Shown piece after piece: positions 35,834 through 45,569 of a stretch of 64,000 nt of DNA. Position 1 is the first letter of the stretch, and each line of letters begins with the position of its first letter. The notes beneath the pieces were generated by a model, which made no database searches, was not told where the DNA came from, and saw only the letters and a list, made by a program, of their open reading frames with translations. The DNA comes from AP-15 sp963737145 (GTDB lineage Bacteria; Pseudomonadota; Alphaproteobacteria; ATCC43930; CGMCC-115725): positions 806,001 through 870,000 of the forward strand of contig CAVTRO010000007.1 of the NCBI GenBank assembly GCA_963737145.1. Reading direction: 5' to 3'. The translations under genes were made by a program, and so were the position numbers.

Positions 35834-38800
35834 ATGGACATAGACGCGTGGCTCCGCGGGCTGGGCCTCGAACAATACGCGCTTGCCTTCCGCGATAACG
35901 CGGTAGATGGCGAGGTTTTGCGCGAACTGACGGCCGACGATCTCAAAGATCTGGGCGTAACCCTTGTCGGGCACCGCCGCAAGCTGGTGGCCGCGATCGC
36001 CGCTCTTCGCGGAGATGCACCGCAAACCGCCGCCGACACCGAACCCGTCGCCGTTGCGATCTCCGGCGCCGCCGAACGGCGCCAGCTGACGGTGATGTTC
36101 TGCGATCTTGTCGGCTCGACTGCGCTGTCGACGCGGTTTGACCCGGAAGATCTGCGCGAGCTGATCGGGGAGTATCACCGCGCCGTGAGCGCGACGGTCG
36201 GCCGCTTCGCCGGCTTCGTCGCAAAATATATGGGCGACGGGGTGCTGATCTATTTCGGCTATCCGCAAGCGCACGAGGACAATGCCGAGCGCGCGGTGCG
36301 AGCTGGCCTCGCGGTGATCGAGGCGGTCGGCCGATTGCCGGGGCGAGAGGATTTGCGCGTGCGGCTCGGCGTCGCGACCGGGCTCGCCGTGGTCGGCGAT
36401 CTGATCGGCGAGGGCGCGGCGCAGGAGCGCGGCGTCGTCGGCGAGACCCCGAACCTCGCCGCCCGGCTGCAGGGTTTGGCCGCGCCGAACACCCTGGTCA
36501 TAGGCGAAGCGACACGCCGGCAGATCGGCGGATTGTTCGACCTGGAGGATCTCGGACGGCAAGCGCTCGCCGGCTTCGCCGAGCCGCAACACGCGTGGCG
36601 GGTCATGGGGGAAAGCGGCGTGGTAAGCCGCTTCGAGGCCTTGCGCTCGGCGGAGGCGCCGCTCGTCGGGCGTGAGGAGGAAATCGAGCTGCTGCTGCGC
36701 CGCTGGCAACAGGCGAAGAGCGGCGAAGGACGGGTGGTGCTGATCTCCGGCGAGGCGGGCATCGGCAAGTCGCGGCTCACGGCGGCACTTTCCGAGCAGA
36801 TCGGAACCGAGCCGCATACCCGGTTGCGCTATTTCTGCTCGCCGCATCATCAGGACAGCGCGCTCTATCCCTTCATTGCGCAGCTCGAACGCGCCGCCGG
36901 TTTCGCCCGTGACGACGCGGTCGAAGAGAAGCTCGGCAAATTGCGGGCACTGCTCGCGCCGGGCTCGCGGGACGACGATGATCTAACGCTTTTGAGCGAG
37001 CTGCTTTCGCTGCCGAGTTCCGCCGCGGACCTCAACCTCAGCCCTCAGCGCAAACGCGAGAAACTGTTCGAGGCGATGCTCAGCCAGCTCGAAGCCGAGG
37101 CGCGGCACCAGCCGGTGCTGATGGTATTCGAGGACGCCCACTGGATCGACCCGACCTCGCGCGAATTGCTCGATCTGACCGTCGACCGCGTGCGGCGACT
37201 GCCGGTAATGCTGGTGATCACCTTTCGTTCCGAATTCCGGCCGCCTTGGGGCGGCCGCGCCCACGTCACGAGTTTGACGCTCAATCGGCTCGGCGAACGC
37301 GAGGGCGAAGCGCTGGTGCAAAAGCTGGACGGCAATGCCGCGCTCACCGCCGAGATCGTCGCCGAGATCGTCGAGCGCACCGATGGGGTGCCGCTCTTTG
37401 TCGAGGAGCTGACCAAGGCGGTGCTGGAAAGCGCCGCGCCGGGAGACCGGGTTGCTACGGTGCTGGGAGCGGCATCGCTTGCCGCGCTGTCGGTGCCCGC
37501 GACCCTGCATGCCTCGCTGATTGCGCGGCTCGACCAACTCGGGCCGGCGGCCAAGGAGGTCGCGCAGATCGGCGCGGTGCTCGGCCGCGAGTTTGCCTAT
37601 GAGCTGATCGAGCCGGTGGCACAGCGTAACGAGAGGGAATTGCAAACGGCGTTGGGCCAGCTCAGCGAGGCCGGGCTCCTGTTCTGCCGAGGCATCGTTC
37701 CGCACGCTTCCTATCTGTTCAAGCACGCGCTGGTGCAGGATGCCGCCTACTCGACCCTGTTGCGTGGGCGACGCCAGGAATTGCACTCGCGCGTCGGGGC
37801 GGTCTTGGAACAGCATTTCGCAGATCTGGTCGGGCGCCAGCCGGAACTGCTGGCTCATCACTTGACTGCGGCCGGTGATACCGAGCGCGCGGTCGATCAG
37901 TGGCTAAAGGCCGGCCAATATGCCGCGGCGCGCTTAGCCCATCCCGAAGCGATCCGCCATTTCCAGCGCGGTCTTGCATCGCTGGCGGCACTTCCCGAAG
38001 CCGCGGCTCCGAATGGACGGGAAATCGAGCTGCAATTGGCCCTCGGCCTGTCGCTGTTCACAACCGAAGGGTTCGCTGCCCGCGGGGCGACCGAAATCTA
38101 TACCCACGCCCGCGAGCTCGCCGAGCAGCGAGGCGATCCCCGCCAACAGTTCATGGCAGTTTACGGCCTTTGGCAATCGGCCAACAGCGGCAGCAGAACG
38201 CGCGAATGCCGCAAATTCTCGGACCGGCTGCTACAATTGACCGAAGGCACGGGGGATGACGGGTTATACCTGCAGGCTCATCACAGCGCCTGGTCCACCT
38301 GTCTGTACGCCGGCGAGCCGGCAACAGCCCGCAGCCACAGCGAGATCGGGCGCCAGCTTTACGATCCGGAACAGCACCGCTCCCATCGCCTGCTCTATGG
38401 CGGGCACGATCCCGGTGCTTGCGCGCGCTACATAGGCGCGCAGGCTCAGTGGCTCTTGGGGTATCCCGAGGAGGCGCTGGCGCTTCAGGGGGAAGCAGTG
38501 GCCTTGGCCGAGCGGCTCGCTCACCCGTTCAGCCTCGAGCTGGCCCTGCTTTGGAACGCGTTACTCCGCCTCGAGCGCCGGGAACCGGAATTGGCGCTGC
38601 AACGGCTTGACGCGGCAGAGACGCTGGCGGCCGAGCAGCGGCTGGGGTTTCTGTATGAACCGCGGTTCGCGCGCGGCGCCGCCTTGAGCGCCCAGGGAGC
38701 GCTCGAAGAGGGCGTGGCCTGTTTACGCGAGGGGCTTGCCAGCCGGCTCGGTGCACTGACGTTTCGCTCCTTCGGGCTTGCCAGCCTGGCGGAAGCGCTG

Positions 38801-39163
38801 ACGCGGCAGGGCGACTTCGACGCGGCTCTTGAGGCGACGAGGGGCGGGCAAAGGCTACAGGAAGGAACCGACCAACGCCGGTGGGAGTCGGAACTTCATC
38901 GCCTCGAAGGCATCGCGCTCCTCGGTCTCAACCGCCTCGAAGAAGGGCAAAGCGCCCTCGAAGAGGCGCTGGGCGTTGCCCGGCGGCAGCAGGCGAAGTC
39001 CTATGAGCTGCGCGCCGCGACGAGCCTCGCCCGGCTGTGGGGCGAACAGAACCGTCGAGCCGAGGCGCACAATCTGCTCGCGCCGGTTTACGGTTGGTTC
39101 ACCGAGGGGTTCGATACGCCCGATCTCAAAGAAGCAAAGGCGCTGGTAGACGAACTGACATGA
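35834..39163 (+). CDS. SAM-adenylate cyclase-AAA ATPase-TPR signalling protein
   Basis: Large cytoplasmic protein of 1109 residues. Residues about 1-65 form a SAM domain (WLRGLGLEQYALAFRDNAVD). Residues about 75-265 form a class III cyclase domain with metal Asp in MFCDLVGSTALS, KYMGDGVLIYFG, and VVGETPNLAARL. Then comes an AAA_16-type ATPase with Walker A SGEAGIGKSRL and Walker B-like LMVFEDAHW. The C-terminal half consists of TPR-like helical repeats. The expected final substrate/transition-state residues should be checked, since a Gly-Val replaces the Asp-Val before VVG. Similar proteins are common in Bradyrhizobium and mycobacteria; the ligand and output are unknown. It stands alone. Confidence 0.87.
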   Translation: MDIDAWLRGLGLEQYALAFRDNAVDGEVLRELTADDLKDLGVTLVGHRRKLVAAIAALRGDAPQTAADTEPVAVAISGAAERRQLTVMFCDLVGSTALSTRFDPEDLRELIGEYHRAVSATVGRFAGFVAKYMGDGVLIYFGYPQAHEDNAERAVRAGLAVIEAVGRLPGREDLRVRLGVATGLAVVGDLIGEGAAQERGVVGETPNLAARLQGLAAPNTLVIGEATRRQIGGLFDLEDLGRQALAGFAEPQHAWRVMGESGVVSRFEALRSAEAPLVGREEEIELLLRRWQQAKSGEGRVVLISGEAGIGKSRLTAALSEQIGTEPHTRLRYFCSPHHQDSALYPFIAQLERAAGFARDDAVEEKLGKLRALLAPGSRDDDDLTLLSELLSLPSSAADLNLSPQRKREKLFEAMLSQLEAEARHQPVLMVFEDAHWIDPTSRELLDLTVDRVRRLPVMLVITFRSEFRPPWGGRAHVTSLTLNRLGEREGEALVQKLDGNAALTAEIVAEIVERTDGVPLFVEELTKAVLESAAPGDRVATVLGAASLAALSVPATLHASLIARLDQLGPAAKEVAQIGAVLGREFAYELIEPVAQRNERELQTALGQLSEAGLLFCRGIVPHASYLFKHALVQDAAYSTLLRGRRQELHSRVGAVLEQHFADLVGRQPELLAHHLTAAGDTERAVDQWLKAGQYAAARLAHPEAIRHFQRGLASLAALPEAAAPNGREIELQLALGLSLFTTEGFAARGATEIYTHARELAEQRGDPRQQFMAVYGLWQSANSGSRTRECRKFSDRLLQLTEGTGDDGLYLQAHHSAWSTCLYAGEPATARSHSEIGRQLYDPEQHRSHRLLYGGHDPGACARYIGAQAQWLLGYPEEALALQGEAVALAERLAHPFSLELALLWNALLRLERREPELALQRLDAAETLAAEQRLGFLYEPRFARGAALSAQGALEEGVACLREGLASRLGALTFRSFGLASLAEALTRQGDFDAALEATRGGQRLQEGTDQRRWESELHRLEGIALLGLNRLEEGQSALEEALGVARRQQAKSYELRAATSLARLWGEQNRRAEAHNLLAPVYGWFTEGFDTPDLKEAKALVDELT

Positions 39164-39774
39164 GCCGATCCACCAGCATGACCAAAAGTCTAACGCGAAT
39201 GCTTTCCTTCCTGGGCGACACTGCCAGCCGCTGGCGGGGGCCTGAAGGTGCTAGATGGGTCGACTTGCGTCGGCCATTCGCTGCCAGGTGAATGGCCGGA
39301 ATCGGCGCAACCTCCCCGTTGGGGGCGGTCGCGACGATGGACCGAAATCCCCCCTTTTGAGCCGTTCAGAACCAAGTCAGCTAGAGGCTGCTTTGAGCGG
39401 CCGGCCGGAGACGTTACCGACCGCTTGCCGGTGCTCCGGAGATGAATGGCTGTGCTATGACCATCGAAAAATCGCCTAATTCGTAGTGCATAATTCTCCA
39501 CTGATGCCGCTCACCAGGGATTCACCTCCGGGTGGGATGTGATGGCGAGTGATTTATTGGGTTAGACCGCCCGGGCCGAGCACGATGGTGAGGCGTGCCC
39601 GGCAACTTAAAGGAGAGGTTTTGCTGCAGATTTGCTGCAGGAGCAGCAACACGTGATCAGTGACGCAATCTAAAATTGCAGTTCGCGGCGGGAAAGGCCG
39701 TACGCCCGCCATGAGATCACTTGCAACTGAAACCGATTCGCAATAACTTTCGGGTCAAAGCTCGAGTTGGACGT
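39164..39774. other. Long intergenic region upstream of feoAB
   Basis: About 610 bases without a convincing gene. It contains a short direct repeat (TTTGCTGCAG twice near 39620-39640) and a dyad before feoA, listed separately. A remnant of a gene cannot be excluded but no protein match was recognised. Confidence 0.4.
39721..39743. promoter_or_regulatory. Possible Fur-type operator upstream of feoA
   Basis: TTGCAA at the left and TTCGCAA at the right form an imperfect inverted repeat about 32 bases before the feoA ATG. Iron-responsive control of feo by Fur is general; the match to the alphaproteobacterial Fur consensus is weak, so this is a suggestion. Confidence 0.25.
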
Positions 39775-40065
39775 ATGCCCGCCGCGAAAGACATCTCGAA
39801 CGGCGCCGTGGCGCTCGGTGCCGCCCCAGTGGGGTTTGCCGGCCGAATCCACACGATCCGCGTCGTGGCCGAAGATGACGGGCTGTCGGCCGCGGAGCTC
39901 GAGCGGCGGCTGATCGAGCTGGGTTTCGTCGAAGGCGCCCGGGTCGAAATATTGCACGAGGGCTTGTTCGGCCGCGATCCGATCGCCGTTCGGGTGAACG
40001 AGGCGACCGTCGCGCTGCGCCGACGCGAGGCTGCTTCGATCCTGGTAGCGCCGGAGCGCGGATGA
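39775..40065 (+). CDS. feoA: FeoA family ferrous iron transport accessory protein
   Basis: Small SH3-like protein of 96 residues that works with FeoB in Fe2+ uptake. LSAAELERRLIELGFVEGARVEILHEG and PIAVRVNEATVALRRREA are the core of the FeoA fold. The stop overlaps the start of feoB (ATGA), confirming the operon. The first Met at 39721 would add 18 residues that are not typical. Confidence 0.9.
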   Translation: MPAAKDISNGAVALGAAPVGFAGRIHTIRVVAEDDGLSAAELERRLIELGFVEGARVEILHEGLFGRDPIAVRVNEATVALRRREAASILVAPERG

Positions 40066-41941
40066 GCGAGCTGGCATTGCCGGCCCGCGTGGCATCTGGT
40101 CGGCAATCCCAACAGCGGCAAGACCGCCCTCTTCAACGCGCTGACCGGGAGCCGCCAGAAGGTCGCGAACTATCCCGGGGTCACGGTCGAGCGTAAGGAG
40201 GGGCTGGTCGTAACGCCCGCCGGGCTCGCGGTGCGGCTGATCGATTTGCCGGGCACCTATTCTCTGCGCGCCCGCAGCCTCGACGAGATCGTGACCCGCG
40301 ACATCGTGCTGGGACGGATCGAGAGCGAGGCCACTCCAAGCCTCCTCGTCTGCGTTGCCGATTCGACGAATCTGCGGGTGGCGCTGCGCCTCGCGCTCGA
40401 GCTGAAGCGGGTCGGCCGGCCGATGATCCTTGCGCTCAACATGTTCGACATCGCCCGCCATCGCGGGTTCGAGATCGACCTCGACCGGCTGTCCGCAGAG
40501 CTCGGCATTCCGGTCGTGGCGTCGGTCGCGGTCCGCCGGGGCGGCACAAACGATCTCCTCGCCCGCATCGACGCGGTGATCCGCGAGCGCGGACTGCCGC
40601 GAGCGCCGAATTGGTCCGAGCCCAATGCGGCGCAACTGCGCGCGACGCAGCGCGAAGCCGACCGCATTCTCGATGCCGCGGTCAAGGCGCCGGGTCGGCC
40701 CGACGGCTTCACGCGGCGGCTCGACCGGGTGGTGCTGCACCCGGTGCTCGGCCTCGTCATCCTGCTCGCAATTCTATTTCTGATGTTCCAGGCGGTTTTT
40801 ACCTGGGCACAGGCCCCGATGGACTTGATCAAGAGCGGCTTCGACGGGCTCGCTGCGCGGGCCGGAGCGGTGCTGCCGCCGGGTTGGCTGCTGAGCTTCG
40901 TGCGCGACGGGGTCATCTCGGGGGTCGGCAGCGTCATTGGTTTTCCTGCCGCAGATCCTGACCCTGTTCTTCTTCATTCTGCTGCTCGAGGATTTCGGCT
41001 ACATGGCGCGGGCCGCATTTCTGATGGACCGCATCATGGGCGGCGCCGGGCTGCATGGCCGCGCCTTCATCCCGCTGTTGTCGAGCTTTGCCTGCGCGAT
41101 CCCCGGCATCATGGCGACCCGGGTCATCTCCAGCCGCCGCGGGCGCCTTGCGACGATCCTGGTCGCGCCGCTGATGACCTGCTCGGCGCGCATCCCGGTC
41201 TACACCTTGATCATCGCGGCCTTTATTCCCGCGCGCACGGTATTTGGCTGGCTCAGTCTGCAGGGGCTCGTGATGTTCGGCCTCTACACGGCCGGCATCG
41301 CCAGCGCGCTCGGCATGTCCTGGGTCTTCAACCGCTTTCTGTGGCGGCGGGAGCCGAGCGAGCCCTTCATGCTCGAACTGCCGGATTACAAGCGGCCGGT
41401 TTTGCGGAACATCGCGCTCGGCCTCGTGCAGCGCGGCCAGATTTTCCTGAAGCGGGCCGGCACGACGATCTTTGCGATGATGGTCGTGATCTGGTTCTTG
41501 TGCTCGGTCCCGCCCGCACCGCCCGGTGCTGCCGAGCCGGCGATCAGATTACAGCCTTGCGGCTCGCATCGGCCAGGTGATGGAGCCGGTATTGCGCCCG
41601 GTCGGCTTCAATTGGCAGATCGACGTAGCGTTGGTGCCGGGAATGGCCGCCCGCGAAGTCGCCGTCGCCGCGCTCGGAACGGTCTATTCGATCGCGGGCG
41701 CCGACGAAAATCCCGGCGAGCTCGGCCGCGTCTTGACCGCACATTGGAGCCTCGCCACCGCTTTGGCGCTGCTCGCCTGGTATGTCTTCGCGCCGCAATG
41801 CGCCTCGACCTTGAGCGTCGTGCGCCGCGAGACCAACAGCTGGAAGTGGACCGCTCTTCCTCTTCAGCTACATGCTGGCGCTGGCCTATGTCGCGGCCTT
41901 CGTCGACCTACCAGGCGGCAGCCGCGCTCGGAGCCGGTTAA
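40062..41941 (+). pseudogene. feoB: Ferrous iron transporter FeoB, about five frameshifts
   Basis: GTPase-coupled Fe2+ permease, about 625 residues if frames are joined. The G domain has GNPNSGKTALFNALTG, DLPGTYSL and LNMFD. The membrane domain has the first gate segment FILLLEDFGYMARAAFLMD, SCxxPxxx-type FACAIPGIMATR, and the second gate PGMAAREVAVAALG, and ends QAAAALGAG. Frame changes are needed near 40080, 40945, 41540, 41855 and 41905. All conserved motifs remain, and each fault is one base. A cluster of sequence errors or a recently inactivated gene would both explain this; I cannot decide. Confidence 0.75.
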
Positions 41942-42993
41942 ACCGTCGCGATCGCGTTGGCCGGCGAGCCGACCGCACCCGGCAGCCGCAATGGCGGCGC
42001 GGTCAACAGAAAACGCGAGCGGCCGTTGGCGCGCAGCCAATCGGCGAGGTCGGAGAGGTGCCAGATCTCGCCGAGATAGACGCCGAGCTTGAAGAGGCAA
42101 TGGGCGTGCAACGGCAACGAGGCGCAGTGGTCCTCGCTCTCGCAGGGGCGCGACGGCATCTGCTCGACCGCCCGGTTGTCGGAAATCAGCGCGACGACGC
42201 CCGATCTGGTGATCCAGTTGAGGAGCCGCTCGTCGCGCCCGTCGAGGCCGGCGCCGGGATTGGCGCCGAGCACCGCGGCGTCGGGGCTCTTGTTCATGCC
42301 GAGGATGACGCGGTCGTAGCCGGTGCGCAAGCAGACGAGGTCGCCCTCCTCGACCTCGACCTTGTCCGCTTCCATGATCCGCATCAGCTGGTCGTAGCCG
42401 ACAAAGCTCTCGCCGCGGCCGCAATGGTGCTCGAGGTCGATCATCACGCCGCGGCCCTGCATGCCGTGCGCCGCCATATGGTCGATCGACAATTTCAGCG
42501 CGCCGACATGCTCGCCGCGCTCGACCGCGCCGCCGCCGCGGTAGTCCATCGGCCCGATGATGTCCTCGCCGGCGCGGTAGCCGTTGTAGAAGACGATCTC
42601 GGGCGTGCCGTCGCCGTCGGCGTCGAACAATTGCCCGACATGGGCGAGGCTGTCCCACTGCGTCGAATACTGCAACGTCATCTCGACGATGTCGTCGCAG
42701 ACGACGTCGATCAATTTCGGGTCCTCGCGGGCGAGCGGGTAGGCTATGTAGGGCATGCCGTTGCGCTTGTTGGCGATCAGCCGCGGCGGGTGGCGGCGCG
42801 GGTTGACGACGGTCCCGCCCGGATAATCGAGCGGCAGGCTGCAGGCAAAAGGTCCTGCCTTCCTTCACCTCGGCGACCCCTTTGAGCACCTTCTCCGGCG
42901 TCAACAGGTTGAGCCGGCCGAGCTGATCGTCGGGGCCCCAATCGCCCCAGGTCGAGCCGGCGGGCGGCGCTTCCAGCGCGGGTTATCCGTCAT
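41938..42993 (-). CDS. Cyclase family protein (kynurenine formamidase-like), two frameshifts
   Basis: Metal-dependent hydrolase of the cyclase/kynurenine formamidase fold, about 350 residues. The N-terminus (ATG at 42993 with AAGGAG) reads TDNPRWKRRP, shifts near 42960 to GDWGPDDQLGRLNLLTPEKV, and shifts near 42848 to LPLDYPGGTVVNPRR. The central metal motif is in WDSLAHVGQLFDADGDG, and the end is clean. The fold hydrolyses amides or lactones; bacterial members next to catabolic genes have varied substrates. The gene ends overlapping the 3' end of feoB by four bases (convergent). Confidence 0.75.
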
Positions 42994-43305
42994 CTCTTGC
43001 TCCTTATTAAAATATTCGAGATCGTCATCATCCTGCGTCAATTGCTCATGCGATTAGACTCATTCACCCTAAGAGCCTCTGAAATCGCGCTTGAATATGC
43101 AATCGACAATTTCCTCCTCGCTTTCCTGGCGAAAGCCGGGACCCATTTCTCCGCCACTCGGAACTTCTAAAGCAATGCAATCCCTCGTCAGCGAGAATGG
43201 GCTCGTGCCGCAGAACGATAGACCCCTGCTTTCGCCGGGGAAGCGTAAAAAGAGCGGTGGATGAATTCCTTCACATGCTCTCGGGACGACGGAAGTTGGC
43301 GTGGA
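42994..43305. other. Intergenic region
   Basis: About 310 bases between two minus-strand genes. It has GGCGAAAGCCGGGACCC near 43130 and CTGCTTTCGCCGGGG near 43228 as opposed repeat arms (family C-like). No gene or RNA is recognised. Confidence 0.4.
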
Positions 43306-44280
43306 TCAACTCACCTTGACGAGCTTTTGCAGACTGCGCAGCCCGGGCGGCAATTGCTCGCCTTTGGCGCGGACGCGGCGGCCCCAATTGGTGAAGGAGA
43401 CTTCGCCGACATAGATGTCGCCGCGCGAGTTGACGGCGAGCCCGTGCGGCGAGATGAACTGGCCGGGGTTGAGCCCGGCATGGGCGTGCCCGAGCCGCGC
43501 CAGCAGCTCGCCCTTCCTCGTATAGATGCTGACCCGCGGACCGCAATTCGGCAGGTCGATATTGACCGCCATGTCCGGCCCGATCTCGCCGATAAAGAAG
43601 CGCGGCGTCCTCGTGCCGCTTTCCATGTAGAGGCCGGAGGGGCGGTGCATGTTGTTCCACTGCGCCTCGTACTTGCCGTTGCCGTCGAAGACTTGGACGC
43701 GGTGGTTCTCGCGGTCGGCGACATAGACCCAGCCGTCCGGGTCGCAGCAGATGTTGTGGGCGATGTTGAACTGGCCGGGGTCGGTGCCGGGCTCGCCCCA
43801 TGAGGTCACCCGCTTGCCGTCCGGCGTGTATTTGTGGACGCGGGAATTGCCGTAGCCGTCGGAGATGTAGAGGTAGTCGCACTGCGGCGACAGCGCGGTA
43901 TGCGTGCAGCGGTGGAACGGCTCGCCGCTCATATAAGGCGCCGGCTTGCCGGGGACGCCGATCGTCAGCAGCACCTTGCCGTCGAGCGTGCAGTGCCGGA
44001 CCGTGTGGTCGCCGTCGTCGGTCAGCCAGATCGTATCGTCCGGCGCCATGTGGACGCCGTGCGGCCGCACGAAGATGCCCTCGCCCCACGAGCGCAGGAA
44101 ATTGCCGTCGCGGTCGAACACGCACATCGGGTGCTTGCCGCGGTTGAAGGCGTAGACGTTGTCGTTCTTGTCGACGCCGACCGCGGCGACATCGGCGTTG
44201 AACTCCATGCCCGGCGGCAGTTTCGCCCAATTGTCGCTGACCTCGTAACGATAGCCGTCCGTCCCCAATACGACCGACAT
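43306..44280 (-). CDS. NHL-repeat protein, peptidyl-alpha-hydroxyglycine alpha-amidating lyase-like
   Basis: Beta-propeller protein of 324 residues made of NHL-type blades (for example GVDKNDNVYAFNRGKHP, VYVADRENHRVQVFDGNGKY and ISPHGLAVNSRGDIYVGEV). The arrangement resembles the lyase half of the peptide amidating enzyme, and bacterial proteins of this type are usually labelled so, though true peptide substrates are doubtful in bacteria. No signal peptide is seen. A GAGGAAA ribosome site precedes the ATG. It is followed by the cyclase-family gene on the same strand after 312 bases. Confidence 0.85.
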   Translation of the reverse strand: MSVVLGTDGYRYEVSDNWAKLPPGMEFNADVAAVGVDKNDNVYAFNRGKHPMCVFDRDGNFLRSWGEGIFVRPHGVHMAPDDTIWLTDDGDHTVRHCTLDGKVLLTIGVPGKPAPYMSGEPFHRCTHTALSPQCDYLYISDGYGNSRVHKYTPDGKRVTSWGEPGTDPGQFNIAHNICCDPDGWVYVADRENHRVQVFDGNGKYEAQWNNMHRPSGLYMESGTRTPRFFIGEIGPDMAVNIDLPNCGPRVSIYTRKGELLARLGHAHAGLNPGQFISPHGLAVNSRGDIYVGEVSFTNWGRRVRAKGEQLPPGLRSLQKLVKVS

Positions 44281-44472
44281 GGCGTTTCCTCTTATCTGCT
44301 AATCTGCGGGCGCTGGATGATTTGCAGCGATTATAGAGGCGCACTCTCGCGGCACAATCGCGATCCGGCCCCGCGCGGCTGAGGTGCTGCAGCCCATAAA
44401 ATCCCATACGGCCGCGCGCATGCGTTTCCCTTCCGGCTTTGACAGGCGGGTCGCGAACTCCCAAGTTTTCTA

Positions 44473-44899
44473 GTGCCAGACGGCCGGATGGCCGCTCTCT
44501 GCCTTTGGGCGGGGGGAGGAAAGTCCGGGCTCCACGGAGGTACGGTGCCGGGTAACGCCCGGCGGGGGCGACCCCAGGGAAAGTGCCACAGAAAGTACAC
44601 CGCCGGCCCGTCTCGGGACACCCGGGCGGGCGGCAAGGGTGAAACGGTGCGGTAAGAGCGCACCGCGCCGCCGGCAACGGCGGCGGCAGGGAAAACCCCA
44701 CCGGGAGCAAGACCAAGTAGGAGCGGCAGGCATCCCCTTCGCGGGAATGCCGGGCGGACCTTCGCGCCGCCGCTCGGGTCGGTCGCACGAGGCGCTCGGC
44801 AACGGGCGTCCCAGAGGAATGGCCATCCCCGCTCCGAGGACCAGCTCCAAGGGAGCTCCTCAGGGCGGGACAGAACCCGGCTTACACGCCGTCTGGCGC
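44473..44899 (+). ncRNA. rnpB: RNase P RNA, bacterial type A
   Basis: The 5' end GCCAGACGG (44475-44483) pairs with the 3' end CCGTCTGGC (44889-44897), closing helix P1. The conserved cores are present: GAGGAAAGTCCGGGCTCC near 44516, AGAGGAATGGCCATC near 44813 and ACAGAACCCGGCTTAC near 44871. It is the catalytic RNA that matures tRNA 5' ends. Its place just before mraZ is common in alphaproteobacteria. Confidence 0.95.
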
Positions 44900-44966
44900 T
44901 CTTTCTACGAACATTTCAAGAACTCACGGCGGCAGCAAAAAGAAATTGATGGTTTTATTTAGAAAA

Positions 44967-45011
44967 CCCATTGACGCCCATTTGGTACCATGATATCCCA
45001 TATTTACCCAT
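44967..45011. promoter_or_regulatory. MraZ operator: five boxes with exact 10-base period
   Basis: CCCAT occurs at 44967, 44977, 44997 and 45007, with the degenerate ACCAT at 44987; read on the other strand these are ATGGG boxes spaced by five bases. MraZ is known to bind direct repeats of TGGG-type boxes with five-base spacers upstream of its own gene. The array lies about 90 bases before the mraZ start. Confidence 0.8.
44971..44999 (+). promoter_or_regulatory. Possible promoter of the dcw cluster
   Basis: TTGACG at 44971-44976 and TATCCC at 44994-44999 with a 17-base spacer lie inside the MraZ box array. The -10 match is weak. Binding of MraZ to the boxes would block this promoter, as expected for autoregulation. 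Confidence 0.35.
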
Positions 45012-45098
45012 GGACGGGCATTGCCGATGGGGGGAAACGCGGCAGTGCCTATCGGGCGCCCCTTGCCGAGCGTCCACGGGTGAGCGTTGGGGGAAGAA

Positions 45099-45569
45099 GT
45101 GGAATTGTTTTTCTCCACTTTCGTGAACAAGGTCGACCGCAAGGGGCGAGTTTCAGTGCCGGCGACCTTTCGCGCTGCTGTTGCAGACCAAAGCTTTCCC
45201 GGCATCGTCGTGTTCCCCTCGTTCAAGTATACCGCACTAGACGGGAGCGGTATGAAACGGATGGAGGAGATGAGCGATCGGCTGAATACTCTCGACGAAT
45301 TCTCCGATGAGCACGAGAATTTGGCGATGCTGTTTGCCGCAGCGCAGCCTCTGGCATTCGATCCGGAGGGCCGAATCGTTTTGCCGGAAAACCTCGTCGA
45401 ATACGCCCATATTACCGATAGCGCCGCGTTCGTCGGACTGGGAAAAAGCTTTCAGATTTGGGAGCCGAACCGCTTCGCCGACCACCAGGCAACGCTGCGC
45501 GAGCGCGCCCGCCAGCAGGGGACCAGATTGCCGCCGCTCGGCGGCCGTGCCGACCGTCGTCGGGAATGA
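45099..45569 (+). CDS. mraZ: Transcriptional regulator MraZ
   Basis: DNA-binding regulator of 156 residues made of two AbrB-like swapped hairpin domains. ELFFSTFVNKVDRKGRVSVPA is the first and LAFDPEGRIVLPENLVEYA the second. It represses its own operon by binding ATGGG-type boxes upstream. The GTG at 45099 fits the family N-terminus; a TTG four codons earlier is the alternative. The stop overlaps the rsmH ATG (ATGA). Confidence 0.93.
   Translation: MELFFSTFVNKVDRKGRVSVPATFRAAVADQSFPGIVVFPSFKYTALDGSGMKRMEEMSDRLNTLDEFSDEHENLAMLFAAAQPLAFDPEGRIVLPENLVEYAHITDSAAFVGLGKSFQIWEPNRFADHQATLRERARQQGTRLPPLGGRADRRRE

Noticed and set aside
43271..44788. 505-residue minus frame over the NHL gene and RNase P RNA
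   Set aside because: It runs through rnpB and has Arg-rich random composition; the NHL protein in another frame has clear repeats.
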